Shown here piece after piece: positions 33,550-43,274 of a DNA stretch of 64,000 nt. A program made the position numbers and the translations under genes. The DNA comes from Polynucleobacter meluiroseus. Lineage in GTDB: Bacteria; Pseudomonadota; Gammaproteobacteria; Burkholderiales; Burkholderiaceae. Positions within the stretch are counted from its first letter, which is position 1, and each line of letters begins with the position of its first letter. The notes beneath the pieces were generated by a model that worked only from the letters and a program-made list of their open reading frames with translations, made no database searches and had not been told where the DNA came from. The stretch lies in the NCBI GenBank assembly GCA_945881875.1, contig CAMCVH010000001.1:372001-436000 (forward strand). Direction: 5' to 3'.

Positions 33550-34894
33550 TACTCAACTCCCCGTTCGTATCAAGCTTCCATGCTTGGATTGAATTGTTAT
33601 GGTAAATCGAGCGAGTACCACGCACTTCTCTTAATTGCTTAATCATCGGCTGAACATAACCTGTCACATCAGTGGCACGAGACATCAAAATGCCTGGAGA
33701 ACCATCCCATGTCCAATCCATATTAAACCGTGTGATCGCTTTTGATAAAACTGGTGTTTCTAATCGAGCACGACGCCAGTTGTTACCGCCATCGACTGAC
33801 ACATCAACGTGCTTGATTTTGCCTCGGCCTGACCATGCCATACCGCTGATATTGTAAAAACCTTTTTCCAATAATTGCTGACCGCCTGAAGGGGTCGTAA
33901 TGACTGACTTGGCTTCCTGAATTGATGTGTATTGACGATGCAAACCACTTGGCATCAAATCAATGTAATGAACTGCTTCATCTTTAGCAGCGTATGGCAT
34001 ATCACCTACCTCAATACGACGTAACCATTTAACTGAACTCACACCCTGAACGCCTGGAACTAGCAAGCGCAATGGGTAACCGTTTTCTGGACGTAGCATC
34101 TCGCCATTCATGGCCCAAACCACCATGACATCTTTCAATGCAGCGTCCATTGGAATAGTTCTAGTCATACCAGAGCCATCACCACCTTCGGCCAAAACGT
34201 ATTTACCTTTTTTGAGGTCTGCACCACACATATCTAAAAGTGTTGAAAGTAGAACGCCGGTGAATTCGCAGCAAGACAACATGCCATGGGTGTACTGAAC
34301 GCTTGGTACTGCAACGTTACCCCACTCCAAACCGGTATTAGCACCGCATTCAATAAAATGAATGCGTGAGACAGATGGCAAACGCATCATGTCGTCCATG
34401 GTGAATACTTTTTGTTGCTTAACTAAACCGTTCACCATCAAACGATGCTGAGTAGGGTCGATGTCATACCAACCTTGATGATGACGCTCAAAATGTAAAC
34501 CATTAGGAGTGATGATGCCGAAGAAACCTTGCAATGGCGAGAAAGCTACTGATGCTGCAGACACTCGAGTTAAACCAGGAGATTCGCGACGCTGAAGCGG
34601 AGCCTCCCACTGTGATGGCATACCGTATGGCTTTGCAGCCACTGGCTGACCTAATGTCGTTTGCCAGGTTTGCTTTTCTAGGATTGCTTTATCGCCCTCA
34701 TTGGCAAATGCAGTGCTGACTGCACCACCTGCAGTAGCTGCACCTAATGCAGTGACAAAACTCTTGCGTAAGAAACCACGGCGGTTTTCATCTAAACCAT
34801 TTTTGTAAACATCATCAGCAAATTGCTGAGTCACAAAATTTTCTGGGGCTCGACGTAAACGCCCTAATATTTTTGGTTTATTTTCTACTTTCAC
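33533..34894 (-). CDS. soxC: SoxC sulfane dehydrogenase, molybdopterin subunit
   Basis: A 453-residue periplasmic molybdoenzyme of the sulfite oxidase family. A twin-arginine signal is visible as ENRRGFLRKSFVTALGAATAGG (about residues 37-58). The molybdenum-ligand cysteine lies in IHFIECGANTGLEWGN, and the dimerisation domain follows (VKWLRRIEVGD, GMAWSGRGKIKHVDVSVDGG). With SoxD it removes six electrons from SoxY-bound sulfur, so sulfate rather than sulfur globules is the expected end product. It starts with GTG, AGGAG being 5 bp upstream, and is the first gene of the sox set. Confidence 0.95.
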   Translation of the reverse strand: MKVENKPKILGRLRRAPENFVTQQFADDVYKNGLDENRRGFLRKSFVTALGAATAGGAVSTAFANEGDKAILEKQTWQTTLGQPVAAKPYGMPSQWEAPLQRRESPGLTRVSAASVAFSPLQGFFGIITPNGLHFERHHQGWYDIDPTQHRLMVNGLVKQQKVFTMDDMMRLPSVSRIHFIECGANTGLEWGNVAVPSVQYTHGMLSCCEFTGVLLSTLLDMCGADLKKGKYVLAEGGDGSGMTRTIPMDAALKDVMVVWAMNGEMLRPENGYPLRLLVPGVQGVSSVKWLRRIEVGDMPYAAKDEAVHYIDLMPSGLHRQYTSIQEAKSVITTPSGGQQLLEKGFYNISGMAWSGRGKIKHVDVSVDGGNNWRRARLETPVLSKAITRFNMDWTWDGSPGILMSRATDVTGYVQPMIKQLREVRGTRSIYHNNSIQAWKLDTNGELSNVQVG

Positions 34895-35214
34895 AAGGAC
34901 TCCTAATAGTGAATCTGATACTTTAAGTGCTTGTTTAATAGCACGTTAATTTAGTGTGTTGATTATCTACTTTTTTATATATTTTGGAATACCTCTTCGC
35001 GTAAAAATAGTGTTTTCTTTTGTGAATAAGGGAAATCACTAATCATATTTACACAACACTTAGAAGTTTTAACAAACTAAGATTTGATCTAATCAATACA
35101 CTTAGGAAATTAAGCTAATTGATATAAAGTGACTGGCATCTGACAATTAGCTATCCGTTTGATTGTGTTGTCTGAAAGTCAATTTAAAACAAAAATAATG
35201 AATAAGGTTTTCTT
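34895..35214. other. Divergent AT-rich intergenic region between soxC and the MBL-fold gene
   Basis: 320 bp without a gene. It must contain the promoters for the sox cluster (minus) and for the MBL-fold gene (plus). I see no strong sigma-70 pair. A loose inverted repeat ATCAAT (35092-35097) / ATTGAT (35118-35123) is the only candidate operator, and it is weak. No ORF, tRNA or convincing RNA structure was found. Confidence 0.5.
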
Positions 35215-36216
35215 ATGAATCAGCGCCGCAATATCTTTAAAATTTCTCTTGGAGCTTTGAGTTTAATTACATTTCCACAAGTCATTACTTTTGCAAAAGC
35301 TGCTGAAGATTTTATTAAAGGTCCCAAAGTCAAAGATCATCCTGCTAGACAACTTAGCAAACATGTGTGGATGATCTACTCACCAGATGGTTTTCCAACA
35401 CCTGAAAACCAAGGGATGATGGCCAATATTACTTTTGTCATTACCAAAAAAGGTATTGTTCTTTTAGATACCGGCGCATCCCTGCAGATTGGTGAAATGG
35501 CCATTCGCATGATTAAGAAAGTAAGCTCTCTTCCAGTGATTGCCATATTCAACTCTCACTACCATGGAGATCACTTTTTAGGTAACCAGGCATTTATTGA
35601 AGCCTATGGTCAACAGATCCCTATTTACGCTCATGCTTACAGTCTTGATCAAATTAAAACTATTGAAGGTAATGCCTGGAAGAATTTAATGGAGCGTTGG
35701 ACCAATCAAGCTACCGCAGGAACAAAAGTCATCCCACCCACTCACACCGTTAAACATGGTGATGTATTCGACTACGGTGATCTACAAATTAAAGTTCACC
35801 ATTACGGCGTTGCGCACACACCAGGTGATGTCTGTTTAGAGGTTGTTCAAGATAAAGTCACGTATGTTGGTGATATCGCTATGGATGGCCGGATTGCCAA
35901 TATAGATGATGGTTCTTATTTAGGCACATTCAAAACTTATGCCGCTCTCTCTAAAGCTACTGGCGAACAGTTATGGATCCCTGGTCACGGCCATGCGAAG
36001 AAAACATTGCTGAAAGAATATAGTGAATTAATGAGAGGTATTTATGACACTTGTGTTCAAGCTGTTAAGGATGGTGTTGATCCTAGCGCAGCCAAAGCAC
36101 TTGTTCTTAAAAACCCTCATGTCATGAAATATGCCAAAGCTACCAAAGGCTTCGAAGGTAATATTGGTAAGTACACGAGTCTTGCCTACTTAGAAGCAGA
36201 AAAGGAAGCTTTTTAA
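35215..36216 (+). CDS. Exported metallo-beta-lactamase-fold hydrolase (SoxH-like)
   Basis: A 333-residue protein. The metal-binding motif is HYHGDH in IFNSHYHGDHFLGNQAF (about residue 121), followed by HTPGDVCLEV, the bridging aspartate in YVGDIAMDGRI and the late histidine in PGHGHAKKT. The N-terminus MNQRRNIFKISLGALSLITF looks like a twin-arginine signal, so it acts in the periplasm. It is divergent from soxC. SoxH-like MBL proteins are often found with sox genes, but their role is not settled, and they are not needed for the core cycle. AAGG lies 7 bp before the ATG. Confidence 0.85.
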   Translation: MNQRRNIFKISLGALSLITFPQVITFAKAAEDFIKGPKVKDHPARQLSKHVWMIYSPDGFPTPENQGMMANITFVITKKGIVLLDTGASLQIGEMAIRMIKKVSSLPVIAIFNSHYHGDHFLGNQAFIEAYGQQIPIYAHAYSLDQIKTIEGNAWKNLMERWTNQATAGTKVIPPTHTVKHGDVFDYGDLQIKVHHYGVAHTPGDVCLEVVQDKVTYVGDIAMDGRIANIDDGSYLGTFKTYAALSKATGEQLWIPGHGHAKKTLLKEYSELMRGIYDTCVQAVKDGVDPSAAKALVLKNPHVMKYAKATKGFEGNIGKYTSLAYLEAEKEAF

Positions 36217-36228
36217 GCCTCCTTTTTG
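36200..36228. terminator. Bidirectional terminator between the MBL-fold gene and metZ
   Basis: AAAAGGA-A-GCTT, loop TTT, AAGC-C-TCCTTTT: 11 pairs with one A-C mismatch, followed by T on the plus strand. It overlaps the last codons and the stop of the MBL gene. On the minus strand it serves the end of the metZ transcript. Confidence 0.75.
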
Positions 36229-36253
36229 TTGAACAAGTTTGGATGATTAGTAT

Positions 36254-37456
36254 TTAAACTTTTAATCCTGGAAACAAATCATTTTTGATATCTTCGATAT
36301 TTTCTAAACCAACAGCAATACGAACCAAGCTATCCGTAATTCCGGCAGCAGCTCTTGCCTCTGGACTGACTCGAACATGCGTCGTTGTAGCTGGATGAGT
36401 AATCGTTGTACGAGTGTCACCAAGATTGGCAGTGATCGATAAGAGCCTAGTACTATCAATCACTTTCCAAGCAGCTTCTTTGCCACCCTTGAGAGTGAAT
36501 GAAAGAATCGGACCACCCATTCTTTGTTGTTTACGAGCCAACTCATATTGCGGATGAGACTTTAGACCAGGGTGATAAACGCGTTCTACCGCAGGCTGCG
36601 CTTCTAACCATTGCGCTAACTCAAGGGCTGACTCACTCTGCTTTTCCATTCTTATATTAAGAGTCTCTAAACCCTTCAGAACAACCCATGCATTAAATGC
36701 TGAAAGTGTCGGACCTGCAGTTCTAACGTAAGGGAAAGCTTTACCCATGATGAATTCTTTACTACCAACAATCGCACCACCTAGAACGCGACCCTGTCCA
36801 TCGAGGTATTTAGTCGCTGAATGAATGATGACATCTGCGCCTAATTCAAGGGGTTTTTGCAAAGCAGGCGTACAGAAGCAGTTATCAACGACGTAAAGGG
36901 CATTCGCTGATTTAGCAATCTTTGAGATAGCTTCAATATCAGCTACTTCAGTGAGTGGATTAGATGGCGTTTCCAAATAAAAGAGCTTGGTATTTGGTTT
37001 AACAGCAGCTGCCCAAGCTTTGAGATCAGACATGTCAACATACGTTGTTTCAATCCCAAATTTATTCAAGATGGTATTAAACAACTGAATCGTGGCACCA
37101 AAAACAGAACGTGAACAAACCACATGGTCACCTGCTTGAAGATGAGCCATTGCAACAGTCATGGTTGCTGCCATGCCTGAGGATGAAGCGATACATGCCT
37201 CACCGCCCTCAAGCGCTGCCAAACGATCTTGGAACATAGCGACTGTAGGGTTGGTAAACCTCGAGTAAATAAAACCTTTTTCAGCATTGGCAAAACCGTA
37301 GGCAGCATCTTCCGCACTATCAAAACAGAAACTGGAAGTTAAGAACATCGCCTCAGAGTGTTCATTAAATTCAGTACGACGCACGCCAGCTCGTACGCCG
37401 AGTGTTTCGACATGCAGGTTATCGATATCGATAGGTGGTCTTTTTTTATCGCTCAT
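36254..37456 (-). CDS. metZ: O-succinylhomoserine sulfhydrylase
   Basis: A 400-residue PLP enzyme of the Cys/Met metabolism family that makes homocysteine from O-succinylhomoserine and sulfide. The cofactor lysine is in HSATKYLDGQGRVLGGAIVG, with YSRFTNPTVAMFQDRLAALEGG and the late TITHPATTTHVRVS. The gene order cvpA-purF-metZ is typical for this enzyme in beta- and gammaproteobacteria, which supports MetZ rather than cystathionine gamma-synthase. It lies 9 bp from purF and ends the long minus-strand array. Confidence 0.93.
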   Translation of the reverse strand: MSDKKRPPIDIDNLHVETLGVRAGVRRTEFNEHSEAMFLTSSFCFDSAEDAAYGFANAEKGFIYSRFTNPTVAMFQDRLAALEGGEACIASSSGMAATMTVAMAHLQAGDHVVCSRSVFGATIQLFNTILNKFGIETTYVDMSDLKAWAAAVKPNTKLFYLETPSNPLTEVADIEAISKIAKSANALYVVDNCFCTPALQKPLELGADVIIHSATKYLDGQGRVLGGAIVGSKEFIMGKAFPYVRTAGPTLSAFNAWVVLKGLETLNIRMEKQSESALELAQWLEAQPAVERVYHPGLKSHPQYELARKQQRMGGPILSFTLKGGKEAAWKVIDSTRLLSITANLGDTRTTITHPATTTHVRVSPEARAAAGITDSLVRIAVGLENIEDIKNDLFPGLKV

Positions 37457-37465
37457 ACCCGAATA

Positions 37466-39007
37466 TTACTCTTGAGAGGCTAAATGTAAATGTAATTGTG
37501 AACGAGCTAAATCTGTATTTTCGTTCTGCTGACGGTCTGCTAATGCCTTAGGCGTATTTCTTGAAGCCTCCAAGGCATCCAAATAAGACTCCGTAATATC
37601 ACCCGTCACATAGTGACCATCAAAGCAAGAAGCATCAAAATTCTTAATTGCTGGATTGATATCCATGACTGCTTTTTTGAGGTCCTCAACGTCTTGATAT
37701 ATGAGCTTATCAGCACCAATCAGTTTTGTAATCTCATCAACAGTACGGCCATAAGCTACGAGCTCACTGCGGGTTGGCATATCAATACCGTAAACGTTCG
37801 GGAAGCGAACCGGGGGCGCAGCTGATGCAAAGATGACCTGCTTAGCGCCAGCATCGCGAGCCATCTGCACGATCTCGTATGACGTCGTGCCACGTACGAT
37901 TGAATCATCAACAATTAATACATTCTTATCTTTGAATTCAAGACGCATCGCATTAAGTTTTTGACGCACTGATTTTTTACGCATGGCTTGACCAGGCATG
38001 ATGAAAGTACGACCCACGTAACGGTTCTTAAAGAAACCTTCGCGATAAGGCACGCCCAATAACTTGGCAACTTGCATAGCAGCAGGTCGACTTGAATCAG
38101 GGATCGGCATCACCACATCAATTTCTGACACGTCCATTTCGCGAGCAATCTTTTGAGCCAAGTAGTTGCCCATCAATAAGCGCACATCGTAAACAGTGAC
38201 ACCATCAATACATGAGTCTGGTCTTGCTAAATAAACGTACTCAAAAATACATGGATTCAGTGTGGCATTCTCGGCACATATCTTGCTATGAAATTGTCCT
38301 GAGCTATCAATAAAAATAGCTTCTCCAGGCGCCACATCTCTCACCACTTTAAATCCCAAACCTTCGAGCGTGACAGACTCTGATGCAATCATCCACTCGG
38401 GACCTTGCGGCGTATCTAAACGCCCAATACACAAAGGACGAATCCCGAATGGGTCACGGAATGCCAATAAACCATATCCAGCAATTAAAGAAACAACTGC
38501 ATAAGAACCTTTTAAGCGCTTCATGACTTTAGTGACCGCGGCAAAAGCAGCCGCCGCATCCAAAGCAATACTATCTGTAGCTCTCTGAATTTCATCAGCT
38601 AAAACGTTCAATAAAACTTCAGTGTCTGAGCTCGTGTTGATATGACGTCTATCGCGATAAAACATTTCATCCCGAAGTGTAGGTGCATTAGTAAGATTGC
38701 CGTTATGAGCCAAGATCAGACCGAATGGCGCATTGACGTAAAACGGTTGAGCCTCTTCTTCACTACTAGCAGATCCTGCAGTGGGGTAACGTACCTGACC
38801 AATACCAACATTACCTGGCAAGCTGCGCATATTACGAGTGCGGAATACGTCACGCACCATGCCATTGGCTTTGTGCATGCTAAATGAACTTCCGTTCATA
38901 GTGGCAATACCTGCTGCATCTTGACCGCGATGTTGCAACAACAACAAAGCATCATAGAGTAACTGGTTAACAGGACTATTGCCTACTGCACCGACAATAC
39001 CGCACAT
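37466..39007 (-). CDS. purF: Amidophosphoribosyltransferase
   Basis: A 513-residue enzyme that makes the first committed step of purine synthesis, 5-phosphoribosylamine from PRPP and glutamine. The N-terminal nucleophile Cys2 is in MCGIVGAVGN. The glutaminase half has LLLLQHRGQDAAGIA, and the PRPP-binding loop is NVLIVDDSIVRGTTS (about residue 370). The length is normal for the family. It is 22 bp downstream of cvpA. Confidence 0.97.
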   Translation of the reverse strand: MCGIVGAVGNSPVNQLLYDALLLLQHRGQDAAGIATMNGSSFSMHKANGMVRDVFRTRNMRSLPGNVGIGQVRYPTAGSASSEEEAQPFYVNAPFGLILAHNGNLTNAPTLRDEMFYRDRRHINTSSDTEVLLNVLADEIQRATDSIALDAAAAFAAVTKVMKRLKGSYAVVSLIAGYGLLAFRDPFGIRPLCIGRLDTPQGPEWMIASESVTLEGLGFKVVRDVAPGEAIFIDSSGQFHSKICAENATLNPCIFEYVYLARPDSCIDGVTVYDVRLLMGNYLAQKIAREMDVSEIDVVMPIPDSSRPAAMQVAKLLGVPYREGFFKNRYVGRTFIMPGQAMRKKSVRQKLNAMRLEFKDKNVLIVDDSIVRGTTSYEIVQMARDAGAKQVIFASAAPPVRFPNVYGIDMPTRSELVAYGRTVDEITKLIGADKLIYQDVEDLKKAVMDINPAIKNFDASCFDGHYVTGDITESYLDALEASRNTPKALADRQQNENTDLARSQLHLHLASQE

Positions 39008-39029
39008 AAAAACCTCTATCCTTTAAAAC

Positions 39030-39545
39030 TTACTTCTTCAACTGCCCAGACACCCGAGCAGCCCATTCATCCGGTAACCAAGCTTGAGTCATCCCAATCA
39101 ACAATTCGATAGCAGGAAGAGACCAAGCCTTACGCCATTCAGTTGTTTGAGAAACGGTTGTTAACGTTGCCAAACTACTGAGCACGACAACAATAAGCAC
39201 GCCTCTTAGAGAACCAAATGCAAAACCTAAAAAACGATCCATCGGACTTAAGCCAGCATGCTGTAATAACTTGGCTAAAGATTTCCCAATTAAAGCGCAA
39301 ATAATCATGACCACAATGAACAAAAATATAAAACCAAGTGCTAAGTGCGCCATTTCGCCGCCAGGAAAACCTGATAACCATTCATAAGCAAGCCAAGTAG
39401 CATAGTGGTATGCCACCCATGAAGCGGCTACCCACCCAACCAAAGCTAAGACCTCACTAACAAAGCCGCGCCAGATACCCATCAATGCTGAAATTGCCAA
39501 TATGGCAAAAACAATGATGTCGACTAGAGTGAAATGAAGATTCAT
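39030..39545 (-). CDS. cvpA: CvpA family membrane protein
   Basis: A 171-residue protein with four hydrophobic helices. The family pattern is VDIIVFAILAISALMGIWRGFVSEVLALVGWVAA at the N-terminus and MDRFLGFAFGSLRGVLIVVVL later. CvpA is named for colicin V production and is co-transcribed with purF in many proteobacteria; its molecular role is not fixed. It lies 19 bp downstream of the SPOR protein and 22 bp before purF. Confidence 0.93.
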   Translation of the reverse strand: MNLHFTLVDIIVFAILAISALMGIWRGFVSEVLALVGWVAASWVAYHYATWLAYEWLSGFPGGEMAHLALGFIFLFIVVMIICALIGKSLAKLLQHAGLSPMDRFLGFAFGSLRGVLIVVVLSSLATLTTVSQTTEWRKAWSLPAIELLIGMTQAWLPDEWAARVSGQLKK

Positions 39546-39564
39546 GTATGAGTTTTTTAAATAA

Positions 39565-40239
39565 TCATTCAGGTTTTTGTTCGGACACTTTAGGACTTAA
39601 GCCCACGTAACGTATTTTCTTTTCAGCAGCTTCAGCACTAGCTTTATCTGGATAAGGGCCGGATCTTAAGAGGTGTAACTTAACCCCCTCTTTACTTGTT
39701 TTGAACTCAACAAAAGAATCAATCTTCTGTTCTTTTAGTTTGATCTGCCAATTCTTGACTCGCTCTTCAGATGAGAATGCGCCAATTTGAATAATGTATT
39801 TTGATGATCCAGAGGTGTTGGGAGCTAAAGAGGGTTCAGGTTTTTTATCTTGGCGACTTTCAAGAATCGCAACAACTTCCTCGCCTTTATCTAGCGTCTT
39901 AGTTAAGGGAGCAGGTTTAGCTTGCTTAGTGTCTTTAGCTTCTTCTTTTTTTGCTTCTGCAACAATAGCCTTCGGATCCTGTTCAGCAACAACTGATTGA
40001 GCTTCAGATACTTTTTGATCTTTAGAACCCGGTTGAATAATTTGGATAGCTATATCGTTGGTGTATTGCTTTGGCTGAGAATCAAACAATAGCGGTAATC
40101 CTGCTACAGCCACAGTCACTAAAAAGACTGCTCCAATTAATCGATGGCGAGCTTTTTGACGTTCTGGATCTTCAGTGAGCTCATCTGCAGCTCGAGAGTT
40201 GCTTTTAGTACTTGGACGGTTAAAAAAAGGTAGGCGCAT
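39565..40239 (-). CDS. dedD: DedD-like SPOR-domain protein
   Basis: A 224-residue protein anchored in the inner membrane by one helix (LIGAVFLVTVAVAGLPLLF, about residues 33-51), a long charged Lys/Glu/Ala linker and a C-terminal SPOR domain (SKYIIQIGAFSSEERVKNWQ, about 145-220) that binds denuded peptidoglycan at the division septum. The position between folC and cvpA is the same as dedD in E. coli. Function as a cell-division protein is inferred from family and context. Confidence 0.9.
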   Translation of the reverse strand: MRLPFFNRPSTKSNSRAADELTEDPERQKARHRLIGAVFLVTVAVAGLPLLFDSQPKQYTNDIAIQIIQPGSKDQKVSEAQSVVAEQDPKAIVAEAKKEEAKDTKQAKPAPLTKTLDKGEEVVAILESRQDKKPEPSLAPNTSGSSKYIIQIGAFSSEERVKNWQIKLKEQKIDSFVEFKTSKEGVKLHLLRSGPYPDKASAEAAEKKIRYVGLSPKVSEQKPE

Positions 40240-40272
40240 TGGCTAAATTTCTAAGTCAAAGTGTTGTCATAT

Positions 40273-41601
40273 TTAATGAGCTTTTGTATTGTGATAGGCC
40301 AACACACCAGCAACAGTGTAGAAGGAACCAAACACCGTTATTCTATCACCCTCACCCGCCTTTTTAAGAGCTGCTTGATAAGCTTTCTCTGGGCTTTCGA
40401 AGGTTTCGATACCTGAATCCTTACCCTCCTTGAAACCTAGGGCTCTTAATTTTTTCGCGAGCCCTTCCGCAGAGTCCGCTCTTGCAGTTGGTAAGTCGCA
40501 AAAATACCAAAAATCAATCTTATCCATCATCGGCTTTAAGACCCCTTCGATGTCTTTGTCCGCCATCGCCCCAAATACGGCGATGGTGTAAGGGTGATAA
40601 GCCATGTTTTCAAGATTTTGAGCCAAAGCTGCGCTCGCATGTGGGTTGTGCGCTACATCCAAGATGATGGTGGGTTGTCCCGGTAATACTTGGAATCTAC
40701 CTGGTAACTCGACCCAAGCCATACCATTTCTGATTTCTTGAGCACCTACCGGTAATCGATCTCGCATCGCCATCAAAGCAGCAATCACTGCTGATGCATT
40801 GAGGAGTTGATTAGCACCTCTCAGTGCTGGGTAACCTAATCCAGAGAAGCGTTTTGAGCGTCCCGCCCAACCCCACTGCTGTTTATCACCCTGAAAGTTG
40901 TAGTCACGACCCATTAACCAAAGGTCAGCGCCTATTTCATTGGCATGATCGATCAATGATTGAGGGGGGACTGGATCTCCACAAACGGCTGGGCAATTTT
41001 TTCTGAAAATACCGGCTTTTTCAAAACCAATCTTCTCACGCGAATCTCCGAGATACTCCATGTGATCTAAATCAATACTGGTGACAATCGCACAATCGGC
41101 ATCAATGATATTGACAGCATCAAGGCGCCCACCAAGTCCGACCTCCAATATCACTGCGTCCAATCCTGCTTTTGAGAATAAATGCATGATGGCTAAAGTA
41201 GTGAACTCAAAGTATGTAAGCGTTGGTGCATCAGAAAGACTCACCCTAGCCTGCTCAACTATGGCGAAATGTTCTAGTAAGAGCTCATCACCGACCACCT
41301 CGCCTTGAACGCGGGCGCGTTCATTGAACTTTAAAAAATGGGGAGATGTATGACAGCCTACTTTATAAGAGGCCGCTATGAGAATACTCTCAAGCAAAGC
41401 GCAGGTAGAGCCTTTGCCGTTGGTTCCTGCTACCGTGAAAACCGGTGCTTCAAACTTGAGATCTAGAGCTTCTTTAACTCGATTGATCCGTTCCAAACCC
41501 ATATCAATACCAACAGGATGGGCCTGCTCTAGATGTTTTAACCAATCATCTAGATTATCAAAGGTCGAAGGCAAATCAGTAATAACTGGTTGGTTAAGCA
41601 A
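40273..41601 (-). CDS. folC: Folylpolyglutamate synthase/dihydrofolate synthase
   Basis: A Mur-ligase-type enzyme of about 442 residues. The P-loop is [20 protein letters not shown], followed by [38 protein letters not shown] sequence and the late [11 protein letters not shown] and HNPHASAAL motifs. It adds glutamate to folates. No ATG fits: the first one in frame is inside conserved sequence, and upstream frame overlaps accD by over 80 bp. I propose TTG 41601, which overlaps the accD stop by 8 bp; CTG 41604 is an alternative. The start is therefore uncertain. Confidence 0.88.
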   Translation of the reverse strand: MLNQPVITDLPSTFDNLDDWLKHLEQAHPVGIDMGLERINRVKEALDLKFEAPVFTVAGTNGKGSTCALLESILIAASYKVGCHTSPHFLKFNERARVQGEVVGDELLLEHFAIVEQARVSLSDAPTLTYFEFTTLAIMHLFSKAGLDAVILEVGLGGRLDAVNIIDADCAIVTSIDLDHMEYLGDSREKIGFEKAGIFRKNCPAVCGDPVPPQSLIDHANEIGADLWLMGRDYNFQGDKQQWGWAGRSKRFSGLGYPALRGANQLLNASAVIAALMAMRDRLPVGAQEIRNGMAWVELPGRFQVLPGQPTIILDVAHNPHASAALAQNLENMAYHPYTIAVFGAMADKDIEGVLKPMMDKIDFWYFCDLPTARADSAEGLAKKLRALGFKEGKDSGIETFESPEKAYQAALKKAGEGDRITVFGSFYTVAGVLAYHNTKAH

Positions 41602-42466
41602 CAGTGTCGCTTGGCTGCTTGAGCAATAAAGCCAATAACTGTGCAATCTCTTGGCGCATCTGACGACGATCAACAATCATGTCAATGCCGCCCTTTTGCA
41701 TCAAGAACTCTGAACGCTGGAAGCCTTCAGGTAATTTCTCACGAACGGTTTGTTCAATCACACGCGGCCCAGCAAAACCAATCAGTGCCTTAGGTTCAGC
41801 CATCACAACGTCGCCCATAAAGGCAAAGCTAGCGGAAATACCGCCCATCGTTGGGTCTGTTAAAACACTGATGTAAGGTAAACGTGCCTGAGATAGTTTG
41901 ACAAGCATGGCATTAGTTTTAGCCATCTGCATGAGTGATAGCAAGCTTTCTTGCATACGTGCACCACCGGTGGCACTGATACAAATAAACGGTACTTTTT
42001 GCTCAAGGGCCATTTGGGCACCACGAACAAAACGCTCCCCTACAACCGAACCCATCGAACCACCCATGAACTCAAACTCAAAACAAGCAATCACTACCGG
42101 AATGGTGTGAATAGATCCAGCCATCACGACCATCGCATCAGTCTCGCCAGTTGTATCCATGGCATCTTTTAAGCGATCAGGGTATTTTTTAGTGTCTCTG
42201 AATTTCAATGCATCAATAGGCAATACTTCTTGACCAATCTCATGGCGCCCCTCAAGGTCCATTAACTTATCTAGGCGCTCACGAGCATTGATACGCATGT
42301 GATGGTCACATTTAGGACAAACATGAAGGTTGGCTTCGATATCGTTGCGATAGAGGACCGCTCCACAAGATGGGCACTTGACCCATAGACCTTCAGGTAC
42401 GGTTTTCCGTAATGTCGGGTCAGTATGTTGAATACTTGGCGGAAGTAGCTTGTCTAACCAACTCAT
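41594..42466 (-). CDS. accD: Acetyl-CoA carboxylase carboxyltransferase subunit beta
   Basis: A 290-residue subunit that transfers carboxyl from biotin to acetyl-CoA for fatty acid synthesis. The N-terminal zinc ribbon is seen as [14 protein letters not shown] and [10 protein letters not shown] (four cysteines). The crotonase-type core has [21 protein letters not shown] and [17 protein letters not shown] and ends with a C-terminal [17 protein letters not shown]. It lies 2 bp from trpA and overlaps folC. Confidence 0.97.
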   Translation of the reverse strand: MSWLDKLLPPSIQHTDPTLRKTVPEGLWVKCPSCGAVLYRNDIEANLHVCPKCDHHMRINARERLDKLMDLEGRHEIGQEVLPIDALKFRDTKKYPDRLKDAMDTTGETDAMVVMAGSIHTIPVVIACFEFEFMGGSMGSVVGERFVRGAQMALEQKVPFICISATGGARMQESLLSLMQMAKTNAMLVKLSQARLPYISVLTDPTMGGISASFAFMGDVVMAEPKALIGFAGPRVIEQTVREKLPEGFQRSEFLMQKGGIDMIVDRRQMRQEIAQLLALLLKQPSDTVA

Positions 42467-42468
42467 AT

Positions 42469-43266
42469 TTATTTATCCAAAGCCTCACGAATGTCTCTCA
42501 GGAAACGTTCTAAACATTGTACTCTCTCAGTACTAGGGGTTTCCTCTAATAACTGGACAATTCTGCTTCCAATTACCACCGCATCGGCTGTTTTGCCAAT
42601 GGCCACGGCAGATGCAGCATCCCTAATGCCAAATCCTACTGCAATCGGGACCTGCGAAACAGCCCTAATCTGAGGAATAATGCCCGCAACAGCTTTGGTG
42701 TCGAGATTGGCTGAGCCAGTCACCCCTTTGAGGGAAACGTAATAGATATAACCTGCTGCAACCTTACCCACCTGATCAATACGGTCCTGAGATGAAGTCG
42801 GAGCCAATAAGAAAATAGGATCAATACCGGCCTTTTTACACTGGGCGGCAAAGTCTTCACACTCTTCTGGCGGGTAATCCACCACCAATACCCCATCAAT
42901 ACCTGCATCTTTAGCAGTTCTGACAAAGGTCTCAGTTCCCATATGTTCGATGGGATTGGCATAGCCCATCAAAACAACGGGTGTATCCGGGTTGGTTTGA
43001 CGAAACTCTTTAACAATCTCAATCACGTGCTTGAGCGTCATCCCGTTCGTGATAGCTCGCTCGGAAGCTCTCTGGATCACGGGACCATCAGCCATGGGGT
43101 CAGAGAAAGGGACGCCCAACTCAATCACATCAGCCCCACCCCTTACCAAGGCATGCATCAGATCAACAGTGATGCCAGGTTCAGGATCACCCGCTGTTAT
43201 GAACGGAACTAAACCTTTACGACCCTGTGCTTTTAAGTCAGCAAATACTTTTGCAATTTTTGACAT
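42469..43266 (-). CDS. trpA: Tryptophan synthase alpha subunit
   Basis: A 265-residue TIM-barrel protein that cleaves indole-3-glycerol phosphate. The catalytic glutamate lies in [19 protein letters not shown], the catalytic aspartate in [14 protein letters not shown], and the phosphate loop in [14 protein letters not shown] sequence, followed by VIGSRIV. It is 8 bp from trpB, with which it forms the synthase complex, and 2 bp from accD. Confidence 0.97.
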   Translation of the reverse strand: MSKIAKVFADLKAQGRKGLVPFITAGDPEPGITVDLMHALVRGGADVIELGVPFSDPMADGPVIQRASERAITNGMTLKHVIEIVKEFRQTNPDTPVVLMGYANPIEHMGTETFVRTAKDAGIDGVLVVDYPPEECEDFAAQCKKAGIDPIFLLAPTSSQDRIDQVGKVAAGYIYYVSLKGVTGSANLDTKAVAGIIPQIRAVSQVPIAVGFGIRDAASAVAIGKTADAVVIGSRIVQLLEETPSTERVQCLERFLRDIREALDK

Positions 43267-43274
43267 CTAAATTC

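Noticed and set aside
34955..35170. Repeated TGTGTTG-like heptamers in the soxC-MBL gap as activator sites
   Set aside because: Only two exact copies, with irregular spacing and a weaker third; not above chance in an AT-rich region.
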